Positions 24,945 through 34,225 are shown, counted from the stretch's first letter. The stretch is DNA of 64,000 bases from Synechococcus sp. Cruz-7E5 (GCF_024345995.1 NZ_JAGQCE010000013.1:1-64000), one strand, 5' to 3'. The notes: generated from the sequence alone by a model not told the origin. Numbers and translations: made by a program.

Positions 24945-25826
24945 ATGACCACCCTGCCGCGTTCCGGGCTGCTGCGCCGCTGGCGCCCCACCGACCTCTC
25001 CGGCCGCATGGCCCGCTGGGGCCTGGTGATCGTGCTGATCTACGGGCTGATCGCCCTGCTCACGCCGCTGCTGATCCATCTGGGTCTGCTGGCCGACCCC
25101 AACACCGGCCTGGAGAATCCGATCTACTCAACCCCGTCGCTGCAGCACTGGTGCGGCACCGACCGGCTCGGACGTGATGTGTGCGTGCGCACCCTCTCCG
25201 GCGCCGGCGTCGCCCTGCAGGTGGTGCTGCTGGCGCTGGTGGTGGCCCTGGTGATCGGGGTGCCCCTGGGGATGCTCAGCGGCTACCTCGGCGGCTGGTT
25301 CGACCGGGTGCTGGTGCTGCTGATGGACACGCTCTACACCCTGCCGGTGCTGCTGCTCTCGGTGGTGCTGGCCTTCCTGCTCGGCCGCGGCCTGCCCAAT
25401 GCCGCCGCCGCCCTCTGCGTGGTGTACATCCCCCAGTACTTCCGGGTGGTGCGCAACCAGACGGCCCAGGTGAAGGCCGAGCTCTACGTCGAGGCCGCCC
25501 GCACCCTGGGGGCCGGTCCGATCTGGATCCTGCGCCGCTACCTCTTCCGCAACGTGATCACCTCGGTGCCGGTGCTGCTCACCCTCAATGCCGCCGATGC
25601 GGTGCTGGTGCTCGGAGGTCTGGGCTTCCTCGGCCTGGGCCTGCCCGAAACCATTCCCGAATGGGGCGGTGATCTGCAGCAGGCCCTCACCGCCCTGCCC
25701 ACCGGCATCTGGTGGACGGCCCTCTACCCCGGCCTGGCCATGTTCGTGCTGGTGCTTGGCCTGTCGTTTCTGGGGGAAGGCCTGGAGGCCTGGGTGAGCG
25801 GCGGGGATGGGGGCAGGGCTGCGTGA
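24945..25826 (+). CDS. DppC/OppC-type ABC transporter permease
   Basis: A 293-residue inner-membrane permease of the dipeptide/oligopeptide/nickel type. After a cytoplasmic N-terminus and first membrane helix (LVIVLIYGLIALLTPLL) comes the GTDRLGRDV motif and then the BPD transport domain with the EAA loop seen as YVEAARTLGAGPIWILRRYLF. ATG 24945 fits the family; the open frame extends much further upstream without homology. No DppB, ATPase or binding protein gene is next to it, so it must work with components encoded elsewhere, as is common in picocyanobacteria. Confidence 0.9.
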   Translation: MTTLPRSGLLRRWRPTDLSGRMARWGLVIVLIYGLIALLTPLLIHLGLLADPNTGLENPIYSTPSLQHWCGTDRLGRDVCVRTLSGAGVALQVVLLALVVALVIGVPLGMLSGYLGGWFDRVLVLLMDTLYTLPVLLLSVVLAFLLGRGLPNAAAALCVVYIPQYFRVVRNQTAQVKAELYVEAARTLGAGPIWILRRYLFRNVITSVPVLLTLNAADAVLVLGGLGFLGLGLPETIPEWGGDLQQALTALPTGIWWTALYPGLAMFVLVLGLSFLGEGLEAWVSGGDGGRAA

Positions 25827-25964
25827 GGGCGGGCGATCTCACCAGCTCCTCACAAGCTCCTGGATCTTGGCAATCGCCCCGATTTGTTGGTTTGCTGGCC
25901 AACCCTGCCAGCCGCTGCGTGGGGCTCCGGTTCTGAGTAGGACGGAGAAACAGTCCCGGTACCC

Positions 25965-26228
25965 GTGATGCCCATCTGGGTCATGGCACTCCTGCTGGCA
26001 GCTTCAGTGCTGCTCTGGTTGCTGGGCACGGCCAACAGCGACGACGTGATCGGCCTGCTTGAGCGCCTGCTGTCCCTTGGGGCCCTGGCCGTGGTGTTGT
26101 TCGTGGCACGGCCCCTGCTTCTGGAACTTCTCGGTGTGGGCCTGGCCCTCTGGTTGCCGAGGGCCCACAGCGGCCAGGCACCGCCGCCGCTGCCGAACCA
26201 CAACGACGTGCTTATTCCGTTCCTCTGA
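25965..26228 (+). CDS. Small hypothetical membrane protein
   Basis: An 87-residue protein with two hydrophobic stretches (MALLLAASVLLWLLG at about 7-21 and LGALAVVLFVARPLLLELLGVGLALWL at about 38-64) and a polar, proline-rich tail ending LPNHNDVLIPFL. GTG 25965 or the adjacent ATG 25968 can start it. Its stop is 39 bp from the end of the convergent trmH. I recognise no family; conservation would decide whether it is a real gene, though hydrophobic pattern and start context favour it. Confidence 0.5.
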   Translation: MMPIWVMALLLAASVLLWLLGTANSDDVIGLLERLLSLGALAVVLFVARPLLLELLGVGLALWLPRAHSGQAPPPLPNHNDVLIPFL

Positions 26229-26266
26229 AGATCCCGTTCCTCTGAACCCTGGGCAGGCTCAGCAGC

Positions 26267-26956
26267 TCAATAGCGCAGTTTCAGGGTTCGCGGCAGCTCC
26301 TCGCTGATTTCCCCCTCCGCGGTGAGCGCTGGGTAGGGGCGCCCCTGGCGACGGCACCAGTCCGCCACCTGGGGATAGGCCCACTCGAACAGCAGCTTGT
26401 CGCGCGCTCCTTTCGGCAAGCCTTCGCCGGCCTGCGGCACCAGGCCCGCCGCCTGCCGCTGCCGCAGTGCCTCGAACAGCAGCACCGCCGCCGCCACCGA
26501 CACATTCAGCGACTGCACCATGCCGCCGGTGGGGATGAACAGGGCCTGATCCACCATCGCCGCCGCCGCCTCGCTCAGGCCCCATTTCTCCGCCCCCAGC
26601 ACGAAGGCCGTGGGGCCGCGGAAGTCGCACTGGCGGTAATCCACAGCGCTGGTGCCCAGCTGGGTGCCATAGAGCCGGAAGCCCTGCTGCTTCAGCTGGC
26701 CCAGCACCTCCTCCACCGTGTCGTGAGGACGCAGCGGCACCCACTTCTGGCTGCCCTGGGCCGTGCTGTTGAACGTGCGCGGACGGCCCTTCAGGCTCAC
26801 CACGTGGGCTTCGAGTACCCCCACCGCATCGCAGCTGCGCAGGATCGCCGAGAGGTTGTGGGGCTTGTCCACCGCCTCCAGCACCACGCTGAGATCGGCC
26901 ATGCGCCGATCGAGCACGGCGCGGATCCGCTCGAAGCGGCGGGGCAGCAGGGGCAT
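26267..26956 (-). CDS. trmH: tRNA (guanosine-18-2'-O)-methyltransferase, SpoU/TrmH family
   Basis: A 229-residue SPOUT methyltransferase matching TrmH, which methylates the ribose 2'-OH of G18 in the tRNA D-loop. Motif 1 is VVLEAVDKPHNLSAILRSCDAVG (about 24-46, with the catalytic Arg), motif 2 AFVLGAEKWGLSE (about 136) and motif 3 IPTGGMVQSLNVSVAAAVLLFEALRQR, which forms the SAM-binding knot. Length is normal for TrmH. It is followed by a protease gene on the same strand with a 42-bp gap. Start ATG 26956. Confidence 0.9.
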   Translation of the reverse strand: MPLLPRRFERIRAVLDRRMADLSVVLEAVDKPHNLSAILRSCDAVGVLEAHVVSLKGRPRTFNSTAQGSQKWVPLRPHDTVEEVLGQLKQQGFRLYGTQLGTSAVDYRQCDFRGPTAFVLGAEKWGLSEAAAAMVDQALFIPTGGMVQSLNVSVAAAVLLFEALRQRQAAGLVPQAGEGLPKGARDKLLFEWAYPQVADWCRRQGRPYPALTAEGEISEELPRTLKLRY

Positions 26957-26999
26957 GGGCGCGGCGCGGCAGGGGCGACCGTAGGCCGCCTGCCGCGCC

Positions 27000-28163
27000 T
27001 CAGTTCAGCACCGGATCCAGACCGGGGATGAAGGCGAGGCTGTTGCCGCTGCTGAGCACCGCCACCCCACCCTGCAACCGCCGGAAGCTGCCCTCATCCT
27101 CCTGGGTCTGGCCGCTGCCGTCCTCGGCGCGGATCGCCACGCGCCCATCGGCGAAGAAGGCATAGGCATTGCGGGAGCCGTCAGCCCAGGCCAGGTCGTA
27201 GAGGGTGCCGCCGCCGCGGCCACGCACGCGGCTGACGCGGCAGGGGATCTGTTCATCGCGGCCACCGGCGGCGCGGAACAGGCAGAGCGCATCCTGTCTG
27301 GGGTTCAGATCAGGCCGCGAAGGCCGCGACGGCAGCTGCGGCTGCTGTGGCCGCCGGGCCTGGCGTTGGTCGGGAGGCTCCGCCGCAGGCTGGCCAGCGG
27401 CCGGCAGCTGAGCCAGGAACTCGCGCACAACTTTCGACGACACCGCGAAATTCAACCCCTCGCTGTCGCCGAACTTGAAGGTGGCGATGCCCGCCACGCA
27501 CTGGCCCGCATCCAGCACCGGCCCGCCGGAGTTGCCCGGGTTCACCGCCGCGTCGATCTGCAGGATCTGCTCGTTGCCGCGCAGGCTGCTCACCACACCG
27601 CGGCTGAGGCTGAACTCCAGGCCCTTCGGGGCGCCGATCACGAACACCTCCTGCCCCACGGCAGAGGCCTGATCGCGCAGGCGCAGCACCTTGCCCCGCG
27701 TGCCCTCCACCGCCAGCAGGGCCAGGTCGCTGGTGGGATCCTCTCCTGATCCGCGCGCCACCACCCGGGCCCGGTCGCTGCTGCCATCCACCCACTTCAG
27801 CCGCACCACCTCGCTGCCGTTCACCACATGGGCATTGGTGGCCAGGTAGGTGAGGCCGTTCTGCTGGGCCACCACGAAGGCGCTGCCCATGCCGCTGCCC
27901 GTGGACACCACTGCCACCCCTTCCCGGGCTGAGCGGAACACCTCCTCGGCGCTCTGACGGCCCGTGGCGCAGGCGCGGGCTTGATCAGCATCCGCAGCAT
28001 CAGCTGCGGCGGCAGGAGCTGGCAGGGTGGCGGCCGCGGCCCGGGCCGACGGTGCCTCGGCGGTGGCGCGCACCAGGCCGCAGCCGCTGAGCGTGAGCGC
28101 CAGGCCGGCGGCCCCTGCCGTCAGCCCCCAGGCGGCCCTCTTGATCCTGCTGGTGCTCTGCAT
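27000..28163 (-). CDS. Trypsin-like serine protease, predicted lipoprotein
   Basis: A 387-residue periplasmic protease. A signal sequence ends in LTLSGC (lipobox, Cys near 28). An Ala-rich linker follows, then a chymotrypsin-fold domain with the triad TNAHVV (His), TSDLALL (Asp) and GNSGGPVL (Ser). It resembles the HtrA/Deg catalytic domain, but the usual PDZ domain is replaced by a Pro/Gln-rich linker (about 255-285) and a C-terminal domain of unknown type with LYDLAWADGSRNAY. Likely anchored in a membrane and involved in envelope proteolysis. Its upstream region diverges from the alkyltransferase-like gene. Confidence 0.85.
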   Translation of the reverse strand: MQSTSRIKRAAWGLTAGAAGLALTLSGCGLVRATAEAPSARAAAATLPAPAAAADAADADQARACATGRQSAEEVFRSAREGVAVVSTGSGMGSAFVVAQQNGLTYLATNAHVVNGSEVVRLKWVDGSSDRARVVARGSGEDPTSDLALLAVEGTRGKVLRLRDQASAVGQEVFVIGAPKGLEFSLSRGVVSSLRGNEQILQIDAAVNPGNSGGPVLDAGQCVAGIATFKFGDSEGLNFAVSSKVVREFLAQLPAAGQPAAEPPDQRQARRPQQPQLPSRPSRPDLNPRQDALCLFRAAGGRDEQIPCRVSRVRGRGGGTLYDLAWADGSRNAYAFFADGRVAIRAEDGSGQTQEDEGSFRRLQGGVAVLSSGNSLAFIPGLDPVLN

Positions 28164-28295
28164 CTTGGTGGCCCGTGTGGGGGCTCAAAGGAGTTGTGAA
28201 CTCAGTTCTATGGCCGCGATCTGTCCGCTCGGATCGGCTTTCCGCCAGCGCTGATGACAGGATCTTCCTGCCGCTGCTTACGGTCAGCCCTTGTC

Positions 28296-28634
28296 ATGGT
28301 TGATGGCACTCCGGGCTTCGATCAGCGGGTGTGGGCGGCGGTTGGTCTTGTCCCAGCCGGCCAGCTGGCCACCTACGGGCAGATCGCTGAGCTGATCGGT
28401 GCCTACGGCTGCGCCCGTCAGGTGGGCTGGGCCCTGCGCCGACTGCCGTTGCCATCGGAGGTGCCCTGGCATCGGATCGTCAATGCCCGCGGCTGCATCA
28501 GCCTCAGCCTGGCGCGTGAAGGCAGCGACTGGATGCAGCGTCAGCTGTTGCTCGCTGAGGGAATCCCCGTGGATGAGCAGGGCCGGCTGCCCCTGCGGCG
28601 CTATCTGTGGAGGCCGCCGCCCCCTGCCGTTTGA
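28296..28634 (+). CDS. Alkyltransferase-like protein (ATL, Ogt/MGMT fold)
   Basis: A 112-residue protein corresponding to the C-terminal DNA-binding domain of O6-alkylguanine-DNA alkyltransferases: PAGQLATYGQIAELIG and CARQVGWALRRLP. In MGMT the active site reads P-C-H-R; here it is VPWHRIVNARG with Trp in place of Cys, the diagnostic substitution of ATL proteins. ATLs cannot remove alkyl groups but bind O6-alkylguanine and direct it to nucleotide excision repair. ATG 28296 fits homologues; ATG 28254 would add 14 residues. The C-terminus (RRYLWRP) matches the ATL tail. It overlaps rsmB. Confidence 0.9.
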   Translation: MVDGTPGFDQRVWAAVGLVPAGQLATYGQIAELIGAYGCARQVGWALRRLPLPSEVPWHRIVNARGCISLSLAREGSDWMQRQLLLAEGIPVDEQGRLPLRRYLWRPPPPAV

Positions 28635-30001
28635 GCGCCTCCCCCGCCACCCCAGCCCCGCCGGCAGCAGACCAGGGCGCCATCGGGCTCGAGGCCCGGC
28701 GCGTTGCCTGGCGGGTGCTGCAGGCCGTGGCGGCCGGCGCCTACACCGACCTGGCCCTGGAGCGGGAGCTGCGCCGCTCCCCCCTGGCGCCGGCCGACCG
28801 CGGCCTGGCCACCGAGCTGGCCTGCGGTGCCATCCGCCAGCGGGGCCTGCTCGACGGCTGGATCGACGCCCTCGGCAAGGTGCGGGCTGAGCGCCAGCCG
28901 CCGCCGCTGCGCTGGTTGCTGCACCTCGGCCTGTATCAGCTCCTGTTCACAGCCCGGGTGCCGGCCTCGGCGGCGGTGAGCACCACGGTGGAGCTGGCCA
29001 AGCGCGACGGTCTCGCCCGCCTGGCACCGGTGGTCAATGGCCTGCTGCGGGCCTGTCTGCGCCGCCGGCAGGCACTCCCCCCCGGCGCCGCCCCCTGGGA
29101 GCCCCTGCCCCTTCCCGCCGATCCCGCCGCCAGCCTGGCCCTGCGCGCTTCCCTGCCCCCCTGGCTGGCTGCCGGATTGCTGCAGTGGCTGCCCAGTGAG
29201 GGCGCCGAGGCCTTCGCCCTGGCCGCCAACCAGCCGCCCGCTCTCGATCTGCGCGTGAATCGCCTGCGCGCCAATCGCGAGGGCGTGATCGAGGCCCTCG
29301 CCGCCGCTGGCGTGAGCGCCGAACCCCTGCCGGATCTGCCCTGGGGCCTCAGCCTCGGCGGGCGCAGCGGTGATCTGCGTGCCCTGCCCGGCTACGCCGA
29401 AGGCCACTGGAGCGTGCAGGACCGCACCGCCCAGGTGATCGCCCCCCTGCTCGACCCCCAGCCCGGGGAGCGCCTGCTCGATGCCTGCGCCGCCCCCGGC
29501 GGCAAGAGCACCCACCTGGCCGAGTTGATCGGCGATGCCGGCACCGTGCTGGCGGTGGATCGCTCCGAGGGCCGTCTCCGCCGCCTGCGCGACAACGCCC
29601 GCCGCCTGGGGCTGAGCGCGATCGAGCCGCTCACCGCCGATGCCGCCCTCCCCGGCGCCATCCCCGGACCGCCCTTCGATCGGATCCTGCTCGATGCCCC
29701 CTGCTCGGGCCTGGGCACCCTGGCGCGCCATCCTGATGCTCGCTGGCGCATGACCCCCGGCGGCATCCGCGAGCTGGTGGCCCTGCAGCGCAACCTGCTG
29801 GAGGCGATGCTGCCGCTGCTGGTCCCCGGTGGCCGGTTGGTGTACGCCACCTGCACCGTGCACCCCAGCGAGAATGGCGAGCTGATCGCCGCTTTTCTGG
29901 AGCACCACCCTGGCTGGCTGCTGCTGTCGCAACAGCAGCACTGGCCAGGCCCCCAGGGTGGAGATGGCTTCTATGCCGCGGTGCTGCAGGCGCCCGGCTG
30001 A
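28607..30001 (+). CDS. rsmB: 16S rRNA m5C967 methyltransferase RsmB
   Basis: A protein of up to 464 residues. The N-terminal NusB-like RNA-binding domain (ARRVAWRVLQAV.., ATELACGAIRQRGLLD) is followed by the RsmB methyltransferase domain: LDACAAPGGKSTHLAEL (motif I), DRILLDAPCSGLGTLARHPDARW (motif IV with a catalytic Cys) and VYATCTVHPSENGELI (motif VI with the second Cys). It methylates C967 of 16S rRNA. GTG 28607 gives the full frame; a TTG at 28631 overlapping the ATL stop is as likely. It is convergent with the PBP gene, ends 20 bp apart. Confidence 0.92.
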   Translation: MEAAAPCRLSASPATPAPPAADQGAIGLEARRVAWRVLQAVAAGAYTDLALERELRRSPLAPADRGLATELACGAIRQRGLLDGWIDALGKVRAERQPPPLRWLLHLGLYQLLFTARVPASAAVSTTVELAKRDGLARLAPVVNGLLRACLRRRQALPPGAAPWEPLPLPADPAASLALRASLPPWLAAGLLQWLPSEGAEAFALAANQPPALDLRVNRLRANREGVIEALAAAGVSAEPLPDLPWGLSLGGRSGDLRALPGYAEGHWSVQDRTAQVIAPLLDPQPGERLLDACAAPGGKSTHLAELIGDAGTVLAVDRSEGRLRRLRDNARRLGLSAIEPLTADAALPGAIPGPPFDRILLDAPCSGLGTLARHPDARWRMTPGGIRELVALQRNLLEAMLPLLVPGGRLVYATCTVHPSENGELIAAFLEHHPGWLLLSQQQHWPGPQGGDGFYAAVLQAPG

Positions 30002-30020
30002 AGCGGGCGGGCGGGACGGA

Positions 30021-32147
30021 TCAGGGAACGGGAGGTGGCGCCACCGGGGGAGGCGGTGCCACGGGTGGGGGTGCCACCGGGAAGGAGGGTGCCACCGGGG
30101 CTGGCGCGGGCTCCGGAGCGGGTTGGGGTTCGGGGCTTGGTTGACGCTCCTGGGGTGGCCGGCTCGGCGGCGGCAGCGTCGGCAGATCGGGCAGGGGAGG
30201 CAGGTCGCTGCCGCGCTCGCTCGCTGGCGGCGTCTGCGATGGCTCCGGCCGCCAGCGGTCTTCGCCGGGGGTGGGCAGGTCGCTGGGACGACCCTGCTGG
30301 ACGGTGGATCTGGCTGCCCTGGTGGGCTTGAAAGTGCCTGTGAGCACGGGCTTGGGCGGGAACTGCTTCACGGGCAGGTCCTTCACCACCACCGACATGT
30401 AGCGGCCCCAGGCCGCGGCGGCCGAACCGCTGTCGCTGCCGGTCTTGCGGTTGTTGTCGTAGCCCAGCCAGATGCCGGTGGTGAGCTGGGGAATGCCGCC
30501 GATGAACCAGAGGTCGCGCGCTCCCTCGGAGGTGCCGGTCTTGCCCGCCACGGGACGGCCGGAAAGGGAGGCAGCGCCGCCGGTGCCGCCGCTCACCACC
30601 CTCTCCAGCATCCACACCATGGCGTCGGCGATGTCGCTGTTCACCGCCCGCCGCCCCTTGTCGCCATCCACGCGCCGGCTCCAGAGCAGCTCACCATTCG
30701 GCCCGTTGATTTCCTCGAACGGGGTGGCGGGCACAAATACGCCGCGGTTGATCACCGCCGCATAGGCCGTGGTCATGTCGAGCACGGTCTGCTCGTAGGC
30801 GCCGAGGGCCATCGGGTAGAAACGCCCCAGCTCCCGCGTGATGCCCAGGCTCTGGGCCGTGGCGATCACCTTGTCGAAGCCCACCTGCTGCAACAGGCTC
30901 ACGGCCACGGTGTTGAGCGAGTTCTGCAGCGCCGTCGCCAGTGACACCCGCCCCAGGTAGCGGTCGCTGAAGTTCTTGGGGCAGTACCCCGCGAAGCAGC
31001 GCTTGGCATCGACCACCGTGTCCTCCGGCTTCATGCCGGCCTTGAGGGCAGCCAGATAGACAAACAGCTTGAAGGTGGAGCCGGGTGAACGCAGGGCCTG
31101 GGTGGCGCGGTTGAACTGGCTCTTGTTGAAGTCCTTGCCGCCCACCATCGCCCGCACCAGACCGGTGCCCGGCTCCACCGTCACCAGCGCCCCCTCCAGG
31201 CCGCCGTAGGCGCTGGCGTCGATCACCTTCTGGCCTTCCTCCTGCCAGGCCTGATTGAGGCTGCTGCGGATCGTCAGACCGCCCACTTCCAGCTGCTCGG
31301 CGCTCAGCACCTTGGGCAGCTCCTGCGCCACCCAGCCGGTGAAGAAGGGGGCGCGGCTGTTCCAGTACTTCGGCAGGGCCGGCTTCAGCTCCAGCGGTGT
31401 GGCCCTGGCGTCGGCCAGCTCCCCAGCATCGATGAAGCCGGCCTGGGCCATCCGCTCCAGCACGACGCTGCGGCGCTGCAGGGCCAGTTCCGGGTTCACC
31501 AGCGGCGAGTAAACCGAGGGGGCCGGCGGCAGCCCCGCGATCATGGCCGCCTCCGGCAGGGTCAGCTGGTCGGGGGTCTTGGAGAAGTAGATCCAGGCGG
31601 CATCGGCCACGCCGTAGGCGCTGGAGCCCAGATACACATAGTTGAGGTATTGCTCGAGGATCTGCTGCTTGCTCAGCTGCCGCTCCAGCTTTCCGGCCAG
31701 GGCCGCTTCCTTCAGCTTGCGGATCAGCGTGCGGTCCTGGCTGAGGAACACCGTGCGCGCCAGCTGCTGGGTGATCGTGCTCGCCCCCTCCTCCACGGAG
31801 CCCTGGCGCAGGTTGCGCAGCATCGCCCGGGCAATGCCGGTGGGGTCGATGCCGTTGTGCTGATAGAAGCGGCGGTCTTCGGCGGCGATGAAGGCCTCCT
31901 TCACCAGCTCAGGCATCTGGCCGCTGGCCACCTTCTCGCGCGTGGCCGGGCCCAGTTTCTGCAGCACCTCCCCGTCGGCCGAGAGGATCGTCACCGTGCC
32001 CGGACGGTTGAAGGTGCTGATCCGGCGAGCGTCGGGCAACAGGCTGTCCAGCCCCTTGAACAGGGCATTCACCCCCAGCGCCGTGGCGCCTCCAGCGGTG
32101 AGTGCGAAGGCAGCGACCAGCAGCAAGCGCCGCCTGCGTTTGCTCAC
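30021..32147 (-). CDS. Class A penicillin-binding protein 1A
   Basis: A 708-residue bifunctional peptidoglycan synthase. One N-terminal membrane helix (LLLVAAFALTAGGATALG) is followed by the GT51 glycosyltransferase domain with EDRRFYQHNGID and STITQQLARTVFLS, QLSKQQILEQYLNYVYLG. The transpeptidase domain has SPGSTFKLF (SxxK nucleophile), QNSLNTVAVSL (SxN) and GKTGTSEGARDLWF (KTG). The last 120 residues are a Pro/Ser-rich extension with alternating P-V-A-P runs, of the kind seen in cyanobacterial PBP1A proteins. It acts on lipid II outside the plasma membrane. It is followed upstream by chlG, 7 bp away. Confidence 0.93.
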   Translation of the reverse strand: MSKRRRRLLLVAAFALTAGGATALGVNALFKGLDSLLPDARRISTFNRPGTVTILSADGEVLQKLGPATREKVASGQMPELVKEAFIAAEDRRFYQHNGIDPTGIARAMLRNLRQGSVEEGASTITQQLARTVFLSQDRTLIRKLKEAALAGKLERQLSKQQILEQYLNYVYLGSSAYGVADAAWIYFSKTPDQLTLPEAAMIAGLPPAPSVYSPLVNPELALQRRSVVLERMAQAGFIDAGELADARATPLELKPALPKYWNSRAPFFTGWVAQELPKVLSAEQLEVGGLTIRSSLNQAWQEEGQKVIDASAYGGLEGALVTVEPGTGLVRAMVGGKDFNKSQFNRATQALRSPGSTFKLFVYLAALKAGMKPEDTVVDAKRCFAGYCPKNFSDRYLGRVSLATALQNSLNTVAVSLLQQVGFDKVIATAQSLGITRELGRFYPMALGAYEQTVLDMTTAYAAVINRGVFVPATPFEEINGPNGELLWSRRVDGDKGRRAVNSDIADAMVWMLERVVSGGTGGAASLSGRPVAGKTGTSEGARDLWFIGGIPQLTTGIWLGYDNNRKTGSDSGSAAAAWGRYMSVVVKDLPVKQFPPKPVLTGTFKPTRAARSTVQQGRPSDLPTPGEDRWRPEPSQTPPASERGSDLPPLPDLPTLPPPSRPPQERQPSPEPQPAPEPAPAPVAPSFPVAPPPVAPPPPVAPPPVP

Positions 32148-32154
32148 AGGTCCC

Positions 32155-33138
32155 TCACATCACCACGGTCAGGCTGCTGTGACCGATCGCCAGCGCCGTG
32201 ACCAGCATCCCCAGCACCAGGAACGGCTGGGCGCTCGCCTGATACTTCACATCGAAGGCCACTGGATCGCGCAGCAGCCAGATGTCCTGGAACGTGATCT
32301 GGGGAATGATCAGCAGCACCAGCAGCACGGCCGCGAAGTTCTGACCGATGGCGATCAGCACAGCCACCATCGCCAGCTGAAACAGATCGATCATGCCAGC
32401 GCTGATCCAGCTGGCTCGCTTGATCCCGAACACCACCGGCAGGCTCTGCAGCCCCAGGGCCCGGTCACCCTCGACGCTCTTGAAATCGTTCACCACGGCG
32501 ATGCCGAGACCCGCCAGGCTGTAGGCCAGGGTGAGCAGGGCCGTGGTCCAGGTGAGCTGGCCGAACAGGGCCTGACCGGCCCACCAGGGCAGGGCGATGT
32601 AGCTGGCGCCGAGGGCATAGTTGCCCAGCCAGCCGTTCTGCTTCAGCTTCAGCGGCGGTGCCGAATAGATGAAGCTCACAAGCGAGCCGCCGAGCGCCAG
32701 CAGCAGCAGCACCGGAGTGGTGTGGCCGGCCCAGAGGTCGAGCCCCCAGGCCACCGCCAGGCCGGCGATCAGCAGCACCCAGATCTGCACTTTCACCTGC
32801 GGCAGGGAGATGGCGCCAGATGGGATCGGCCGGTAGGGCTCGTTGATCGCGTCGATCTCGCGGTCGTAGTAGTCATTGATGGTCTGGGTGTAGCCGGCCA
32901 GCAGCGGACCGCTCATCACCATGCAGGCCAGGGACGCGCCCACCTCCGGCAGGGTCCAGTGGAAGTTGCCCGAAGCCGCCGCCCCGCAGATCACTCCCCA
33001 GATCAGGGGGATCCAGGTGACCGGCTTCATCAGCTGCAGGCGCAGCTTCCAGGTGGAGCTGGTGCCGCTGGCACCTTTCATGCCAAGCAGCTGACGGGCG
33101 CCGCCGCCACTGTTGCTGGTCTCGGGGGCGTCGCTCAA
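32155..33138 (-). CDS. chlG: Chlorophyll synthase ChlG
   Basis: A UbiA-family prenyltransferase that esterifies chlorophyllide with phytyl or geranylgeranyl diphosphate at the thylakoid or plasma membrane. Signatures: QLMKPVTWIPLIWGVICGAAASG, the first Asp-rich motif NDYYDREIDAINEPYRPIPSG and the second DFKSVEGDRALGLQSLPVVFG. The TTG at 33138 (SDAPETS.. onwards) gives 327 residues and matches ChlG length; the open frame to 33222 overlaps the DUF2862 gene and is not used. It lies 2 bp after that gene and just before the PBP1A gene on the same strand. Confidence 0.95.
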   Translation of the reverse strand: MSDAPETSNSGGGARQLLGMKGASGTSSTWKLRLQLMKPVTWIPLIWGVICGAAASGNFHWTLPEVGASLACMVMSGPLLAGYTQTINDYYDREIDAINEPYRPIPSGAISLPQVKVQIWVLLIAGLAVAWGLDLWAGHTTPVLLLLALGGSLVSFIYSAPPLKLKQNGWLGNYALGASYIALPWWAGQALFGQLTWTTALLTLAYSLAGLGIAVVNDFKSVEGDRALGLQSLPVVFGIKRASWISAGMIDLFQLAMVAVLIAIGQNFAAVLLVLLIIPQITFQDIWLLRDPVAFDVKYQASAQPFLVLGMLVTALAIGHSSLTVVM

Positions 33139-33139
33139 A

Positions 33140-33373
33140 TCAGACCGCGGCGATTTCGTCGTCGAAGAACCAGCCGGTGCTGCCGTTGGCGAGTTCCACC
33201 ACCACCCCGATGCCGCTGCCATCAGTCATCTTGAAATCGCGGACGGTGCCGGTGGCATCGCTCTGGAGCATTTCGACCAGCTCGGCGGGGATCTGGTCAC
33301 GCACCCGCGTGATCCGCACCTTCGAACCGATCGTCACGGCACTCGAGGGGCCTGAGGTGGCAGCCTGGGACAT
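33140..33373 (-). CDS. DUF2862 small conserved cyanobacterial protein
   Basis: A 77-residue protein with an SH3-like pattern: [24 protein letters not shown] then [20 protein letters not shown] and [11 protein letters not shown]2862 proteins are found across cyanobacteria and often precede chlG; no biochemical role is established. Start ATG 33373; the stop is 2 bp before the chlG TTG, so translation is probably coupled. It diverges from hisF with a 45-bp gap. The link to chlorophyll synthesis is by gene order only. Confidence 0.88.
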   Translation of the reverse strand: MSQAATSGPSSAVTIGSKVRITRVRDQIPAELVEMLQSDATGTVRDFKMTDGSGIGVVVELANGSTGWFFDDEIAAV

Positions 33374-33418
33374 GACCGGCGCGACTGGATCGGGTGGCGC
33401 AACCTTAACAGCGAGACC

Positions 33419-34225
33419 ATGGTGGCCCGGCGCATCATTCCCTGCCTCGACGTGGCCGACGGCCGGGTGGTCAAAGGGGTCAATTTCATCGGTCTGCGCG
33501 ATGCCGGTGATCCGGTGGAGCTCGCCTGCCGCTACGACGTCGCCGGTGCCGATGAGCTGGTCTTCCTCGATATCGCCGCCAGTCACCAGGGTCGCCGCAC
33601 CCTCGTTGACCTCGTGCGTCGCACCGCCGAGGCCGTCACCATTCCCTTCACCGTGGGCGGCGGCATCAGCTCCGTGGAGGGCATCACAGAATTGTTGCGG
33701 GCAGGCGCCGACAAGGTGAGCCTCAACTCATCGGCGGTGGCGCGGCCGGAGCTGATCGGCGAAGGGGCCCGCCAGTTCGGTTGCCAGTGCATCGTGGTGG
33801 CGATCGATGCCCGGCGCCGCCCGGATGGCAGCGGCTGGGACGTCTACGTCAAGGGTGGGCGGCAGAACACCGGCCTTGATGCCGTGGCCTGGGCGAGGCG
33901 TGCCGTGGCCCTCGGCGCCGGTGAGATCCTGCTCACCTCCATGGATGGCGATGGCACCCAGGCCGGCTACGACCTGGTCCTCACCCGTGCTGTGGCCGAG
34001 GCGGTGGAGGTGCCGGTGATCGCCTCCGGTGGCGCCGGCAGTATCGATCACATCGCCGCCGCCCTTGATGAGGGCCATGCCTCAGCGGCACTGCTGGCCT
34101 CCCTCCTCCACGACGGCGTGCTCACGGTGCAGGCGATCAAGAGCGAGCTGCTGGCGCGGGGCCTGGAGCTGCGGCCGCTGGAGGCGGAGTCGCTGGAGGC
34201 TTACTCGCCCGCCCTGGCCGGCTGA
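33419..34225 (+). CDS. hisF: Imidazole glycerol phosphate synthase cyclase subunit HisF
   Basis: A 268-residue (beta/alpha)8 barrel. The N-terminal [20 protein letters not shown] carries the first catalytic Asp and AIDARR the second (about 130). Phosphate-binding loops [22 protein letters not shown] and ASGGAG are present. With HisH it makes IGP and AICAR from PRFAR and ammonia in histidine synthesis. The C-terminal region reads [10 protein letters not shown] where many HisF have AAS.FH.G, a minor difference. ATG 33419. No other his gene is nearby. Confidence 0.96.
   Translation: MVARRIIPCLDVADGRVVKGVNFIGLRDAGDPVELACRYDVAGADELVFLDIAASHQGRRTLVDLVRRTAEAVTIPFTVGGGISSVEGITELLRAGADKVSLNSSAVARPELIGEGARQFGCQCIVVAIDARRRPDGSGWDVYVKGGRQNTGLDAVAWARRAVALGAGEILLTSMDGDGTQAGYDLVLTRAVAEAVEVPVIASGGAGSIDHIAAALDEGHASAALLASLLHDGVLTVQAIKSELLARGLELRPLEAESLEAYSPALAG

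Noticed and set aside
28601-29941. Long open frame on the minus strand opposite rsmB
   Set aside because: Its composition (Gln/Gly/Ala-rich, no motifs) is that expected of an antisense frame in high-GC DNA, whereas rsmB on the + strand has all family motifs.
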